The notes under the pieces were generated by a model. That model worked only from the letters and a program-made list of their open reading frames with translations. It ran no database searches and was not told where the DNA came from. DNA of 64,000 bases. Source: Skeletonema tropicum. Taxonomy: Eukaryota > Bacillariophyta > Thalassiosirophyceae > Thalassiosirales > Thalassiosiraceae. Position numbers and translations under genes: made by a program. The stretch spans positions 1,674,001-1,738,000 of the forward strand of contig CM074139.1 in assembly GCA_037178625.1 (NCBI GenBank). Reading direction: 5' to 3'. Numbering within the stretch: the first letter of the stretch is position 1; each line of letters starts with the position of its first letter. Below, one piece after another: positions 1-9,872 of the stretch.

Positions 1-679
1 TGTGCCTAATTTCTGTTGAACCTCTCGTGAATGAATAAGAATTTCAAGCGCAGTCAAAGTCACAATTTGGCTGTTGTAGAGTTTAACCCTAAATTATACA
101 CGACTTAAAATTGCGTCGGAATTGTCTGTTGGATGACCGCAGCAGTATCTTTAAGGTTACTTCTCCTCAAATAGGGTTAACTTCTTCTCAACTTTGACTT
201 TTGTTCTCACTTTAACCACTGTAGGGACTGGTAACCCTAAAAATTATATGTGATAACCCTAAAAATTGTTCTGGCTCGATTTGAGTGCTTCGATCGAGGC
301 AATTTATTGCAGTACGCGATCTTGCGATCAAGTAGATAGATAGATAGATTATTTTATTCACTACTCCCTAGACACCTGTGTCAGTAGAGAAAGAAGAATT
401 TAAACCTGGAGGGGCTCGGGCTGGTCCCGAAGAAGCCTGTGTAGCCTGCCGGGAACCAACTGGTCGACGGATGTGGAAAGCGAACGCCTTGGTGCAGGCG
501 AGGCCAAACTGTTGAAGGAAGTGGATCTGAGGGGTGGGTGCTGTATAGGAGTGGCCATAGAATCGCTGTGGTAGATACTTAAATAATTGGTACAATAGAC
601 CACTTCTGTGTGTGTTCAATGGCAGAAAGCGATGATTCGCTCAGACACAGATCGATTTGATTCGATGTAAAAGTCTCGA
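1..679. other. no gene recognised; low-complexity intergenic
   Basis: No ORF with protein-like composition is visible. Scattered AACCCTAAA-like words (near 85, 228 and 250) are too few and irregular to be telomeric. A short GATA tract lies at about 331-352. The 20-nt string from about 351 (AGATTATTTTATTCACTACT) recurs near 25682, so this is a dispersed repeat scrap. Confidence 0.5.
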
Positions 680-1194
680 TTGTTAAATTTTTCGCTCTCC
701 ATCTCCAGACGGCCCACTTCTCTGCCAAGATGCTCGCTATTCACCATGCCTTCTCCACAGAAGAAGAAACGAAAGAGATGGCATGGACAGGAAACGAAGC
801 GAAACAAGGTAGCAAGTGCTCCTACTCGCCCTCGGAGTTGGAAGACGACGAAGACGAGCAAGAAAGGGCCACATACACATATATGGACGAAAGAGCAAGG
901 AGATATGTACAAAATGATCTCATCGATCAAGAGGCTCTTGATCCGCAGAAAAGCAGACAGAGGCAGAGGCCAAGAGTACCTCCCTCATGGTCTGCACAAG
1001 AGCAAAGTGGACAAGATTACTGCAGGCACGGACAGGATTGCAGCTGCAGGACTCTAGACGGACTGCCTTGTCTCGAGAGAACAAATTTAGGTCGATCGTC
1101 ACTAATGATTGCATTCCTTCAACACAGTCGACTGCACACTAAAACACTGCTATCTCCATTTCAACCCTTGCCAATGCGAATGATGCAAACGTGA
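680..1194 (+). other. overlapping ORFs of doubtful coding status
   Basis: Two plus-strand frames stay open here. One could start at the ATG at 746 and end at 1057; it would encode a Lys/Arg-rich peptide of about 103 residues. The other runs to 1194 with an acidic middle section. Neither resembles a family I know and no splice structure links them. Either could be a remnant of a real exon or chance; I do not call a gene. Confidence 0.15.
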
Positions 1195-1621
1195 CAGGAT
1201 CCTATTCGGCAACCAGCAAGTTTTCAGCTAGGAAATACTTTTCAGCCAGCGATCCGGCTCTCATTCAGACTTCAGACTCTGAATCTTCGTCAAGATTGTC
1301 ACTATGGAAAACCAACTTCTTTCAGCTATCACATACAAGTGACGGAGATAATGAGAAGAATGTGATGAAGTTGGATCGAAGCAGACGGAGATGAAAAAAT
1401 TAACGGAAATCTTAAAGTACGTCATGGTTGGCCCTCCAGGGGCGAAATTATCTACAATTATCTAGAGCAATGTCACAAGTCTCCGTCTGGATGAAGAGGA
1501 GGATGAAGATAGCGACGAGTATGACACTTGAAAGAGGATGGCTACTGTGACGACATTGTGAATCCAATAACATTTCCATTTCGATGTGCATTGTATAGAC
1601 CTCTGCGATATGTTAGAGTTA

Positions 1622-1967
1622 CTCCCTCTGTCCCAAAAAAAAGTAACGATTTGAAGTTAATCGTAGTCCCACAAAAAAGTAGCTATTTGGGTATTAATTC
1701 CTACAGTACCATCCTACACAAGTGTCCGAGAGGCCCTTTTTTCACACATAAGTAAGGTTCGAATTAGTGTTAGGTTTAAGGTTAATTTAATGTCCTTTAT
1801 CACAATATCATCACAAATAGCCGCTTAACAACCTCCTACCTCGATTCCATTGTAACCGCCGTGAAATAAGCTTTCCAACGATGTGCGATAGCATTTTCCT
1901 CGACGAAAATTGATGAAATTTAAGCCATTCTAATTCAAATCGTTACTTTTTTGTGGGACAGAGGGAG
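1622..1967. mobile_element. Stowaway-like MITE (TA target duplication)
   Basis: The element begins CTCCCTCTGTCCCA and ends with its inverse, flanked by TA on both sides (1620-1621 and 1968-1969). The inverted ends extend through an 'AGTAACGATTTGAA' block, about 35 bp with a few mismatches. It has no coding capacity. A CTCCCTC(C/T)GTCCC terminus plus TA duplication is the hallmark of Stowaway (Tc1/mariner-derived) MITEs known from plants. Assignment to the superfamily follows from ends and target site only. Confidence 0.8.
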
Positions 1968-1969
1968 TA

Positions 1970-2309
1970 GATATGAAGTGTATCACAATGAATGACAAGA
2001 CATTCTTCTCCTGGCGAAATATTTGAGAGCTTTCCTCTAGGCCTTGGATATAGGGGGCTAGCCTACCCTTTATCGGGGGATTTCCCCCGATTTTTCTCCT
2101 GCGAGAAGGGGGGACGGTTAGTTATTAGCTAAACTCCCGTGATTTTCATCTAAATCTAGCCAATTATTGGCTAATATGGACCATTTTACCCCCATTTAGA
2201 CGATTTTGCCACTTGATCAGAACCCTCAATATCGGGGGCTCCCCCTCGCCCCCCTAGATCAAATCTTCGATCTTCACCTTGCTGATCTCTGCTCTCTCTC
2301 TCCTCCCTT
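1970..2309. other. intergenic, G/C-run palindromes
   Basis: No gene. It contains the near-perfect palindrome ATCGGGGGATTTCCCCCGAT at about 2078-2097 and further G5/C5 runs near 2235-2260. Nothing here can be assigned a function. Confidence 0.4.
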
Positions 2310-2821
2310 CTACTGGCGGGAACTAAATCGTACCTCGCCGCGGTACGATTTATCAAATTTTACGCACAAAACACTAACAACATGAAAAGAGTCATAAATT
2401 TGGCCATGATACTCGACGAAAATACTTATAGCAGCCTAAACATAGAATCCCAAACAGTATATATACATTATATGATGCAGAAGAGACTATAGTTCGTCGA
2501 GATGGAGCACCTATCGACAAATTTGGGACCAATAACTGCTATTTCGATCTAGAATGACGCATGTCTACGGCATATCTGCATGCCTGTGCTGCTGCTGCTA
2601 TGCGAGTATACTACATACAACGTTGACCAGTGGTTCTATCGAAAGCTACTTGTCTATACTATCATATTATGGTCGATTATTTGGGATAGGCGTTGACATG
2701 GAGGCTCAGAACCATGATATTAGGGTGTAGAATGCGTCTTTTTTGTGTTTTGTTAGTGATTTGTGTGGAGATTTCTCCGTGGTACGATTTATTTCCGGTA
2801 CGATTTAGTTCCCGCCAGTAG
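2310..2821. mobile_element. MITE-like TIR element upstream of MAT2B-like gene
   Basis: Terminal inverted repeats start CTACTGGCGGGAACTAAATC and continue for about 25 bp, with a second TACGATTTAT-type inverted block just inside each end. A 4-bp CCTT lies on each side (2306-2309 and 2822-2825) and is the likely target duplication. There is no ORF of note. The right end is about 30 bp from the chosen ATG of the next gene, so the element probably supplies part of its 5' leader or promoter (inference). Superfamily not assigned. Confidence 0.7.
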
Positions 2822-2851
2822 CCTTCTCAGCTATTGAATGCAGTCGGGTTG

Positions 2852-4048
2852 ATGGATAGATATCATTCAAGCATGTCAATGATGTCGTCAATATCATCGC
2901 CATCAACCTCACCAGTCGTCCTCATCACGGGTGCATCTGGCATGCTAGGCCGTGCCCTTCATAGGCTTCTACTAAGATGTAACGCTGATGACAGCACCTC
3001 CTCTTACGAAGTGGTTGGCATCGGTCATACTCGTCTCACGGTCACTCACTATCACGAACATTTCCCACCACCCAACAACGTCACTATTCATAGCTCTTCA
3101 TCGTCGGCAGTCTCAGCTGCAGATGACCTCGCAAGAACTGTGAAACTACACAAATTAGATCTTCTTGATCACGATGCTACCACAGAATTTATCCAAAATT
3201 ATCGCCCTGACATCATCATCCATTGCGCTGCCCAGCGTTACCCCGATACATTTGAATCAAAACTAGAGCAATCCATACAGTTGAATGTAGAGAGTACGCG
3301 ACACTTGGCACAACTTTGCACGTCTCAGCCGGATTACAGGCCAACTCTTATTTACATATCGACAAGTTTTGTGTTCGATGGTGGTGTCATATCAAAGGAG
3401 TTTCCTCCCTATGTACCAACTTCGGTTGCTCATCAAATTAACAGTTATGGGAGGAGTAAATGGGATGGAGAGTGTGCCATTCGTGACGTTATGAATGCAA
3501 CAAATAATAGTCATAGTGGGGGGCGAGGGATAATTGTTAGGGTTCCTCTATTGTATGGTGAAGATTGCGTACAGTTGGATGAATCACCTGCGCTGGAGAT
3601 GATGAAGGTGCTACTTCCAGCAGCAGCAGCAGGAGGAGGAGAATCAAAAATCAAACCTAAGATGATTGACAATTGGGCACTACGCTTCCCAACAAGCTGT
3701 GAAGATGTGGCCAAAGCTCTCAAACTTATGATAGATCGGGCTCTCCTTGACAAACAATTCAGTGGAACATATCACGTCTCATCACCATATGGCACCACTA
3801 AATATGGGCTGTTGCAACTCCAATCGCAATTATTGAATGTACCAAAGAGTGAGTTGGATGAACGAGCAGTAGGTAATGATGATAATCCATTAGCAGCAAA
3901 TCCGTCAGCAGCACCCCGACCTCAATGTACACAGTTGAATTGCGAGGACACGTGGGCAGCTTTGGGGTGCCAAGTTGAATTTACTACGCTGCAGGAAGGA
4001 ATGAGAAGAGCATCACGGGGTTTCCCTGGGCGATTTGCCGAATGTTGA
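2852..4048 (+). CDS. NAD(P)-dependent RmlD/MAT2B-like reductase
   Basis: The 398-aa product is an extended short-chain dehydrogenase of the RmlD_sub_bind type. It most resembles methionine adenosyltransferase 2 subunit beta, the regulatory, catalytically inert partner of the S-adenosylmethionine synthetase catalytic subunit in animals. A Rossmann glycine motif (TGASGMLG) lies near residues 26-33, a 'IIIHCAA' strand near 121-127, and the Tyr-x-x-x-Lys pair (YGRSK) at 199-203. The segment 'WALRFPTSCEDVA' and the late 'PRPQCTQLNCEDTWAALG' are MAT2B-like landmarks. The ORF is open upstream to a TTG; the first in-frame ATG (2852) is used and leaves a short Ser/Met-rich leader. No intron is needed. 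Length is somewhat above the ~330 aa of animal MAT2B because of serine-rich insertions. A genuine dTDP-4-dehydrorhamnose reductase is the alternative. Confidence 0.85.
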   Translation: MDRYHSSMSMMSSISSPSTSPVVLITGASGMLGRALHRLLLRCNADDSTSSYEVVGIGHTRLTVTHYHEHFPPPNNVTIHSSSSSAVSAADDLARTVKLHKLDLLDHDATTEFIQNYRPDIIIHCAAQRYPDTFESKLEQSIQLNVESTRHLAQLCTSQPDYRPTLIYISTSFVFDGGVISKEFPPYVPTSVAHQINSYGRSKWDGECAIRDVMNATNNSHSGGRGIIVRVPLLYGEDCVQLDESPALEMMKVLLPAAAAGGGESKIKPKMIDNWALRFPTSCEDVAKALKLMIDRALLDKQFSGTYHVSSPYGTTKYGLLQLQSQLLNVPKSELDERAVGNDDNPLAANPSAAPRPQCTQLNCEDTWAALGCQVEFTTLQEGMRRASRGFPGRFAEC

Positions 4049-4219
4049 TTGAGAAGATGGTTTTGACAGCGTCACATTCTTACTCAGCTGAAGGTGTTGA
4101 AGTGGAGTTCTCATCGTCGAAAAAGATTGTGTTTGCAATTAATGAGTTAAGTCTCAAGCAACAACTACTATTTTTGTCTATCTACTAGATCAAACAATAT
4201 CAATACAAGTTTTAAATTA

Positions 4220-5236
4220 TCAATCTTTCTGAACCAAGGGGACATAGCGTACTCCCAGAACACGGTACACATTGTAATCATCCTCATAGAATCCTTTGGA
4301 CTCATCGACACCAACGACATCTCCTCTATTTCCAACTCGTTCGACCCTATACAAATATTGTGCCCCTCCATCTGGGCCGACGGGTACTACCATAACTCCA
4401 CCCGGAGCTAGTTGCATTAGTAGTTGCTCCGGAAAAGTTGCCGCTGCTGCCCCAACATGAATTGCATTGAAGGGAGCAGCCTCTGGATATCCCTTCCATC
4501 CATCTCGTAGCATGAACTTGACAGTGCCAGAATCAAGTAGATCTCCATCTTCTTTCATTACATTAGTCTTTGACATTTGTACAAGTTCGGGGACAACATC
4601 AATCCCAAAAACTTTGCCTTCATTTAGTGGTGAGGACTTGCGACGGTTCTCCTTTGATTCAACCATTCGACCAAAGACAGCTGTCAAATAACCCGATCCA
4701 CATCCGACATCGAGCACTTTCAATAATTCACCTGGGCTATCCTTCGATGCCTGAAGAAGAGGCGGCAGCAAGTCCTCCAGCACGTGAGCATGCATATGAG
4801 GCGCAGAGATGGTTTGTCCATATCCTAACGGGAGCGGAGAATCTTGATGGGCAGAGTCCATCTGCGTTGCCAGAACATAATTCTTGCGATCGACACGCAG
4901 CAGTGCCTCCTTGTTAATGGCCGACTTGACGATACCAGCTTGAGCTAGCTTGTCGACCATATCACGTTGAGTTTTACCGGAACACATCCATGCACGCATG
5001 AGTGGTTTGGGTTCGTTGTTGGGAGTATTATTAGCGTATCCGCAAGTTATTGATGGGAGAGCAGAAAAGAGAATTAAAAGTAGGAGCACTTTGTTTCGTC
5101 GTAGGAAATGGTGGTATTGCATCATTTCGTTGCTATTGCAGTTTGAATTGAATGCAACAGAAGCGCAGAGGAGCAACAACTTTTGAATGGGATAGCAAGT
5201 AGTGTAGCTTGGTGCTCTCATGTTCGTCTTGTGCAT
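4220..5236 (-). CDS. protein-L-isoaspartate O-methyltransferase with signal-like N-terminus
   Basis: This enzyme family uses S-adenosylmethionine to methylate L-isoaspartyl residues in damaged proteins, starting their repair. The SAM-binding glycine motif (DVGCGSGYLTA) lies near residues 176-186. The family block 'PLGYGQTISAPHMHA' sits at about 136-150, and later 'HVGAAAATFPEQLLMQLAPG' matches the PCMT fold. Length from the first ATG is 338 aa, against about 210-230 for cytosolic PCMTs; the extra is N-terminal. Residues 49-66 form a hydrophobic run ending 'SITCGYA'. If translation starts at Met38 (codon at 5123-5125) this is a classical signal peptide, suggesting an ER, plastid-complex or secreted form. 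It converges on the MAT2B-like gene with a 171-bp gap. Both genes touch SAM biology, but co-function is only a guess. Confidence 0.9.
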   Translation of the reverse strand: MHKTNMRAPSYTTCYPIQKLLLLCASVAFNSNCNSNEMMQYHHFLRRNKVLLLLILFSALPSITCGYANNTPNNEPKPLMRAWMCSGKTQRDMVDKLAQAGIVKSAINKEALLRVDRKNYVLATQMDSAHQDSPLPLGYGQTISAPHMHAHVLEDLLPPLLQASKDSPGELLKVLDVGCGSGYLTAVFGRMVESKENRRKSSPLNEGKVFGIDVVPELVQMSKTNVMKEDGDLLDSGTVKFMLRDGWKGYPEAAPFNAIHVGAAAATFPEQLLMQLAPGGVMVVPVGPDGGAQYLYRVERVGNRGDVVGVDESKGFYEDDYNVYRVLGVRYVPLVQKD

Positions 5237-5598
5237 GCAGGAGGATGATCGGGGTTCGCAAGAACAGCTGCACGTAGAGATGATCGAAAGACCCCTTCAA
5301 ATTTCTTGAAAAATGTACCCTATCTAAATTTATCATCAGATATTATTAGAAACAATTCAACAAACGCATGATCAATAACAACTTACAGTATTTAGAAGTA
5401 GCACCCCGTGATAAATAGATTGATAGAGAGAGAGTAGTAACAAAAATAATCTCTATCACATTATTATGTACCACTGCTGCTGATATCTACTACTACTACA
5501 AAAACAGCAGCCCTACATCCTAAACAACTCTCAAAAATGTTGGCATCCCTTTGATGTGGCTAGTATTAGCCATTTTGCAGCCATCAAATGAAACTTCA
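5237..5598. other. intergenic; nothing recognised
   Basis: This is the presumed promoter region of the isoaspartyl methyltransferase gene and the 3' flank of the next minus-strand gene. Short (TAC)n and AG-rich tracts near 5420-5505. No conserved element can be named. Confidence 0.4.
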
Positions 5599-6120
5599 TT
5601 ATTTCATGCCATCTCTCCTTGCGGAAGGCGGCCCTTTTTTGGCTGCTCTTCGTTTGGGTTCCTCTTCGTCTTCGTCGTCGGAAATGGCTTGGGCTTGGGT
5701 GCTTGCTACTGGGTGGTCAAGCTCTTCCATGAAGTGGCGTAGGAGCAAGGAAGGATGAAGTTCAACAGAGAGCCTCGTCTTGCGCAAATATCCATGCTGG
5801 ACATATCGTGAGGTATTACCTTTCCGACGCTTGGAGGAGGAATCATCTGCATTGCCAAGATGATTGATATCAAGGAGGTCACTCAGGCCTGCATTCCTGA
5901 AGGTTTCATTAATCTTTCCAGCAGCTTCCAAGTCATCAACACCTTCATCTTCTTCGTGACAGAAAAATAAGGCCTTCATTCGGAAGAGGTCGCTTGAATA
6001 ACAAAAGAATGCATCTGCATCTGCATCTGGTTCCCCGACTCGGAGAGGCATAGTAGCGCTGCTGCTACCACCATCATGCTGTTTCGTTGGTACAGTGTAC
6101 GTGAGCTTGGGAACATTCAT
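5599..6120 (-). CDS. unknown protein, copy A of a duplicated pair
   Basis: The 173-aa reading from the first in-frame ATG (6118-6120) begins MNVPKLTYTVPT. The frame is open a further 34 codons upstream, but only from a TTG, so those are probably 5' leader. I recognise no domain. A 'DADADAFFCYSSDLFRMKALFFC' type core is followed by a basic KRRK patch and an acidic DDEDEEE stretch. It differs from copy B (7158-7664) chiefly at the C-terminus, where small indels change the frame and replace B's tail with a basic tail (PKRRAAKKGPPSARRDGMK). That the two copies stay open argues for a real gene, but the duplication is too recent to prove constraint. Confidence 0.45.
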   Translation of the reverse strand: MNVPKLTYTVPTKQHDGGSSSATMPLRVGEPDADADAFFCYSSDLFRMKALFFCHEEDEGVDDLEAAGKINETFRNAGLSDLLDINHLGNADDSSSKRRKGNTSRYVQHGYLRKTRLSVELHPSLLLRHFMEELDHPVASTQAQAISDDEDEEEPKRRAAKKGPPSARRDGMK

Positions 6121-6537
6121 GTTTGAAGGGAGAAAAATATGATACAATGTCAATCGTTGCCGTTTGCTTTTGTGACGGTGACGATCGAAGACCTCAAACT
6201 TTTGTACATTACGTAAGTGCAACTGAGGGCAACGAACGAAAACTGCACAGCTGAGTATTTAGCCTTCTTGATCTACGTTGTTCACAACATCTGCCATCAA
6301 AAGGAGAATCTGCAGTCTGCTTTGTGTCTTCTCGCTGCTATCTGATGATGGGTCGGAGTCGAGCGATCTTTCCGGATAAACTGCTGAGGGCAACCAAAGT
6401 TTGAAGCCTTCTTCATAAATAAGCCTTATCTTACATCATTATTTCCTTGCTTTGTGTCTTCTGGTCGGAGTCGTAACGGAAAAACACTCATTTAGCGAGC
6501 GCTGAAGAGGGATAGCGAGCGTTGATGGGAGGAGGCT
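5626..6537. repeat. direct repeat copy A (~0.91 kb, partner 7164-8089)
   Basis: This segment matches 7164-8089 almost base for base, with a handful of substitutions and small indels, in the same orientation. It contains the small unknown gene and its upstream region as far as 'GATGGGAGGAGGCTG'. High identity means a recent duplication. The 626 bp between the copies are unrelated to either. Confidence 0.9.
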
Positions 6538-6713
6538 GTTCAAGAGAGAAGGCAAGAACGAGAACTCACTCAAAGCGTAAGTACATGGGTAAGTATTGTA
6601 GTGTGAATTTCTTTACAAACAATAAGCCTGCCCGTGCTTTGTGTCTTCTGGTCAGAGTCATACCATATATCGGCGAAACACTGCATGCATTGCATGCACT
6701 CAAAGACGTCACA

Positions 6714-7016
6714 CGCACAAGGAACACCTGGCCGGGATAGCCCCGGCCGTGCGAACCCACCTCCCAGAAACAGAAACCTTGACGTGACGCTCAGTCGTTC
6801 CAATGAACTCTTCCTCGCTCAGGGCTCGATTTGGCCTGCCACAATGATTTGGGCATATTATGCACTTCTATCTCTCTTCCGATGATGACGCTGGGCTTTT
6901 ATTTACCCTGGACGCTGGAGTAATTGTACGCAAATATGAATTAGGTAGAATTTATCTCTGCAACATGTGGGATGTCCGGCATAAAATAAGATTCACTGTA
7001 CATCTCCATAGCCTGC
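6714..7016 (-). pseudogene. fragment of the 18-kb STAND ATPase gene 3' end
   Basis: This stretch matches 17931-18313, which is the 3' flank and the last part of the final exon of the large ATPase gene. Here the coding part has an internal deletion of about 60 bp between 'CACTG' and 'TACATCTCCATAGCCTG', at short repeats CACTG/CATTG present at both deletion edges in the parent. A 23-bp piece around the parental stop codon is also missing. It cannot encode a useful product. It shows that a copy of the gene's tail moved about 11 kb away, landing between the two small-gene repeats. Confidence 0.8.
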
Positions 7017-7157
7017 CCTTTTTCGTTCGGGTATCGGTTACTTCACATTACTACTTCAACGAACACTGCATTGATCCTACACACACAACTCTAAAGAAAA
7101 TTCGCATCACAACCCTTCTGACGGTTCGTGTCCTTGTTATTTGGCATTCGTTTGATG

Positions 7158-7664
7158 TCATCGCTCCTTGCGGGCCTCGTTTGGCTGATCTTCGTCTTCG
7201 GGTTCCTCTTCGTCTTCGTCGTCGGAAATGGCTTGGGCTTGGGTGCTTGCTACCGGGTGGTCAAGCTCTTCCATGAAGTGGCGTAGGAGCAAGGAAGGAT
7301 GAAGTTCAACAGAGAGCCTCGTCTTGCGCAAATATCCATGCTGGACATATCGTGAGGTATTACCTTTCCGACGCTTGGAGGAGGAATCATCTGCATTGTC
7401 AAGGTGATTGATATCAAGGAGGTCACTCAGGCCTGCATTCCTGAAGGTTTCATTAATCTTTCCAGCAGCTTGCAAGTCATCAACGCCTTCATCTTCTTCG
7501 TGACAGAAAAATAAGGCCTTCATTCGGAAGAGGTCGCTTGAATAACAAAAGAATGCATCTGCATCTGCATCTGGTTCCCCGACTCGGAGAGGCATAGTAG
7601 CGCTGCTGCTACCACCATCATGCTGTTTCGTTGGTACAGTGTACGTGAGCTTGGGAACATTCAT
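7158..7664 (-). CDS. unknown protein, copy B of a duplicated pair
   Basis: From the first in-frame ATG this paralogue of 5599-6120 encodes 168 aa. It is nearly identical over its first ~150 residues and ends in an acidic tail (SDDEDEEEPEDEDQPNEARK). The acidic tail flows naturally from the preceding DDEDEEE run, so B may be closer to the ancestral form than A (inference). No known domain, signal peptide or membrane segment is seen. A Lys/Arg cluster (SSKRRKGNTSRY) could be a nuclear localisation signal. Function unknown. Confidence 0.45.
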   Translation of the reverse strand: MNVPKLTYTVPTKQHDGGSSSATMPLRVGEPDADADAFFCYSSDLFRMKALFFCHEEDEGVDDLQAAGKINETFRNAGLSDLLDINHLDNADDSSSKRRKGNTSRYVQHGYLRKTRLSVELHPSLLLRHFMEELDHPVASTQAQAISDDEDEEEPEDEDQPNEARKER

Positions 7665-8089
7665 GTTTGAAGGGAGAAAAATATGATACAATGTCAATCG
7701 TTGCCGTTTGCTTTTGTGACGGTGACGATCGAAGACCTCAAACTTTTGTACCTTACGTAAGTGCAACTGAGGGCAACGAACGAAAACTGCACAGCTGAGT
7801 ATTTAGCCTTCTTGATCTACGTTGTTCACAACATCTGCCATCAAAAGGAGAATCTGCAGTCTGCTTTGTGTCTTCTCGCTGCTATCTGATGATGGGTCGG
7901 AGTCGAGCGATCTTTCCGGATAAACTGCTGAGGGCAACCAAAGTTTGAAGCCTTCTTCATAAATAAGCCTTACCTTATCTTACATCATTATTTCCTTGCT
8001 TTGTGTCTTCTGGTCGGAGTCGTAACGGAAAAACACTCATTTAGCGAGCGCTGGAAGAGGGATAGCGAGCGTTGATGGGAGGAGGCTGA
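7164..8089. repeat. direct repeat copy B (~0.93 kb)
   Basis: Partner of 5626-6537. Relative to copy A it has an extra CTTAC unit near 7972 and one extra G in 'GCGCTGGAAGAGG'. The two segments diverge abruptly after 'GGAGGAGGCTG'. Confidence 0.9.
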
Positions 8090-8108
8090 AACACTAACTG
8101 CTCTCTCT

Positions 8109-8418
8109 CACGGTCTCTCGAGCGTGACAATTTACATGTCAGTTTGTGACGAGACCTGAAGTGTGAGTTTTTCGAGTGATTTTAAATTTTTCGTTCGTCT
8201 CCGCCCGAACTCGTGTCGGCTCTACGGCATGCTACTGGACTGAGTGGGCACTATACACTTGATACGAATGAAATAAAACAGTAAATTTATATAATTATCA
8301 ATCTATTCATCGTACAGTTCCATCGTGTCAAAAAAGGTTTTTTTGAGGTTTTTTTTTTAAATCGAGTCGGCCTCGTTTTCATGTAAATGTCCGTTTGCGA
8401 CCCTCTCGAGAGACCGTG
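8109..8418. mobile_element. MITE-like element, TIR CACGGTCTCTCGAG
   Basis: A 14-bp perfect inverted repeat (CACGGTCTCTCGAG at 8109-8122, inverse at 8405-8418) is followed on both sides by related 'ATTTACATG(T)C/A' blocks. CTCT lies directly outside both ends and is a possible 4-bp target duplication, but the region is CT-rich. It sits one step outside repeat copy B. No ORF. Confidence 0.6.
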
Positions 8419-8959
8419 CTCTTGTGGTGAGGAATAAAGCTCGTGCAAGCCTCAAAAATCTGCCTCGGCGCAAAAAAGCAGATTTTTTCAACACAACTCC
8501 GGAGCCGACGGCATCAATGGTCCAGACTTCTCACCAATACATCAACACCAATAATACATCAATTAATACCCTAATACACTCCCTAGATCAAAATTTTACG
8601 TAGATTCTTATTCTGCCATCGCCCAGTTCATAGCGGCAACGCCTACTACGGAATTTACGCATTACCACGACATACGCGAATTTACACCATTTTGACTTCT
8701 CTGCCGACAAACAAGAGCAACATGGACATTGTGATACCAAAGGTGACAAGGAAGGCAATATCTTCTCCTTTGTGTCTCCGGGTAGAAGAAGCCGGGACGT
8801 GAATGTGGTTTGACTGATCTTGTCTTGTGTCCCACTACGGATGAAAATGGAGAACGCACATACTTCACCTCCCCCATTCAGAGTAATGTATCTGAAGGCT
8901 CCGACATTTGGATCGAAGTTGCAGTACTTGCCAGAGAGCACAATAACTAATGCAATCCG
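8419..8959. other. intergenic; no gene recognised
   Basis: A 117-codon minus-strand frame (8588-8941) is open, but its composition is unremarkable and it has no known motif. I do not call it. 'AATACATCAA' repeats lie near 8535-8575. Confidence 0.35.
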
Positions 8960-9430
8960 ACGCTAACAGGAAGCAATACTCCAACTGTTGTTGCCGTACA
9001 GTCAAGCGAACCCAGACCCAATCCAGATGAGAGAAAGATGGATCAGTTGAGAAGACAGATCAGCAGCATGGAAGTGAAAGAAGTTGCAAAGCTATTGTTT
9101 GATAAAGACAAAAAGATTGGGACACTGAAGCAGCAGCTCTTATAAGAAAAGAATAATACAAGCACAAAGAGAGACGCAACAATAAAGCAATTGGAGAATG
9201 CAAATGATCTTTCAATGAAGGAGTTTACCACTAGCGGGATGAGTAGGACAAGTTAGTGTAGTGATGATTTCTACAAGAGTAGACCCGACATTGCACTTCA
9301 TCTTTATGGTTTGCCATAGGAACAGCGCAAAGAAGTTGGAGATGCACTGTTTGGTATTGATGACGAAGATATTTCTGCTCTGAAAGCAAAGGGATGGGAT
9401 GTTAATGTTGTTACGGGCGAAGAGACATGA
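8960..9430 (+). pseudogene. decayed coiled-coil-like coding sequence
   Basis: One plus-strand frame reads like protein interrupted by several stops: stretches such as 'SMEVKEVAKLLFDKDKKIG', 'DATIKQLENANDLSMKEF' and 'RKEVGDALFGIDDEDISALK'. The first two have heptad-like charge patterns typical of coiled coils. With at least four in-frame stops it is not functional. The parent family is unknown; part of a mobile element is possible given the copia scrap 1 kb downstream. Confidence 0.35.
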
Positions 9431-9790
9431 CTCCATTTGAGAAATACAGCATATGGTTAACGATTTCTAAGCAGGGTTTAAAGAGGAAACAGTTGCAGCA
9501 TTTTATGGTAGAGATCGATCAGTAATCTCGCATTACAAGGACGAATGGATGCCAAAGCCTGGATATGCTGGTGACATATCTCGCAGCCATGGCGGTAGGA
9601 GACTCTGCTATCATAGTGTCATCCTCCAGAGAATAAGTACAGCTATTCTCATCCTCCAAGGCTGTGCTATAGAGACTGCTATCATCATCTTTAGTGTCGG
9701 GTGTAGCGTAACCAATCATTTTAGCAACAAGACTTGGTCTACAAGATGATAATCTGGACTGGTATGTGCGATGGGGCTGCTGCATTCAGA

Positions 9791-9872
9791 ATCCTTGGGT
9801 CCAACGGGAGTATGTCAAATGATATCTGGTCATCCTTGGGTCCAACGGGAGTATGTCAAATGATATCTGGTC
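9791..9872. repeat. two tandem 41-bp units
   Basis: The unit starting ATCCTTGGGTCCAACGGGAG occurs twice head-to-tail with no visible difference. It is a small recent tandem duplication in otherwise non-coding DNA. Confidence 0.9.

Noticed and set aside
60..260. Possible subtelomeric repeats (AACCCTAAA words)
   Set aside because: Only a few scattered, non-tandem occurrences; similar words occur singly near 23022.
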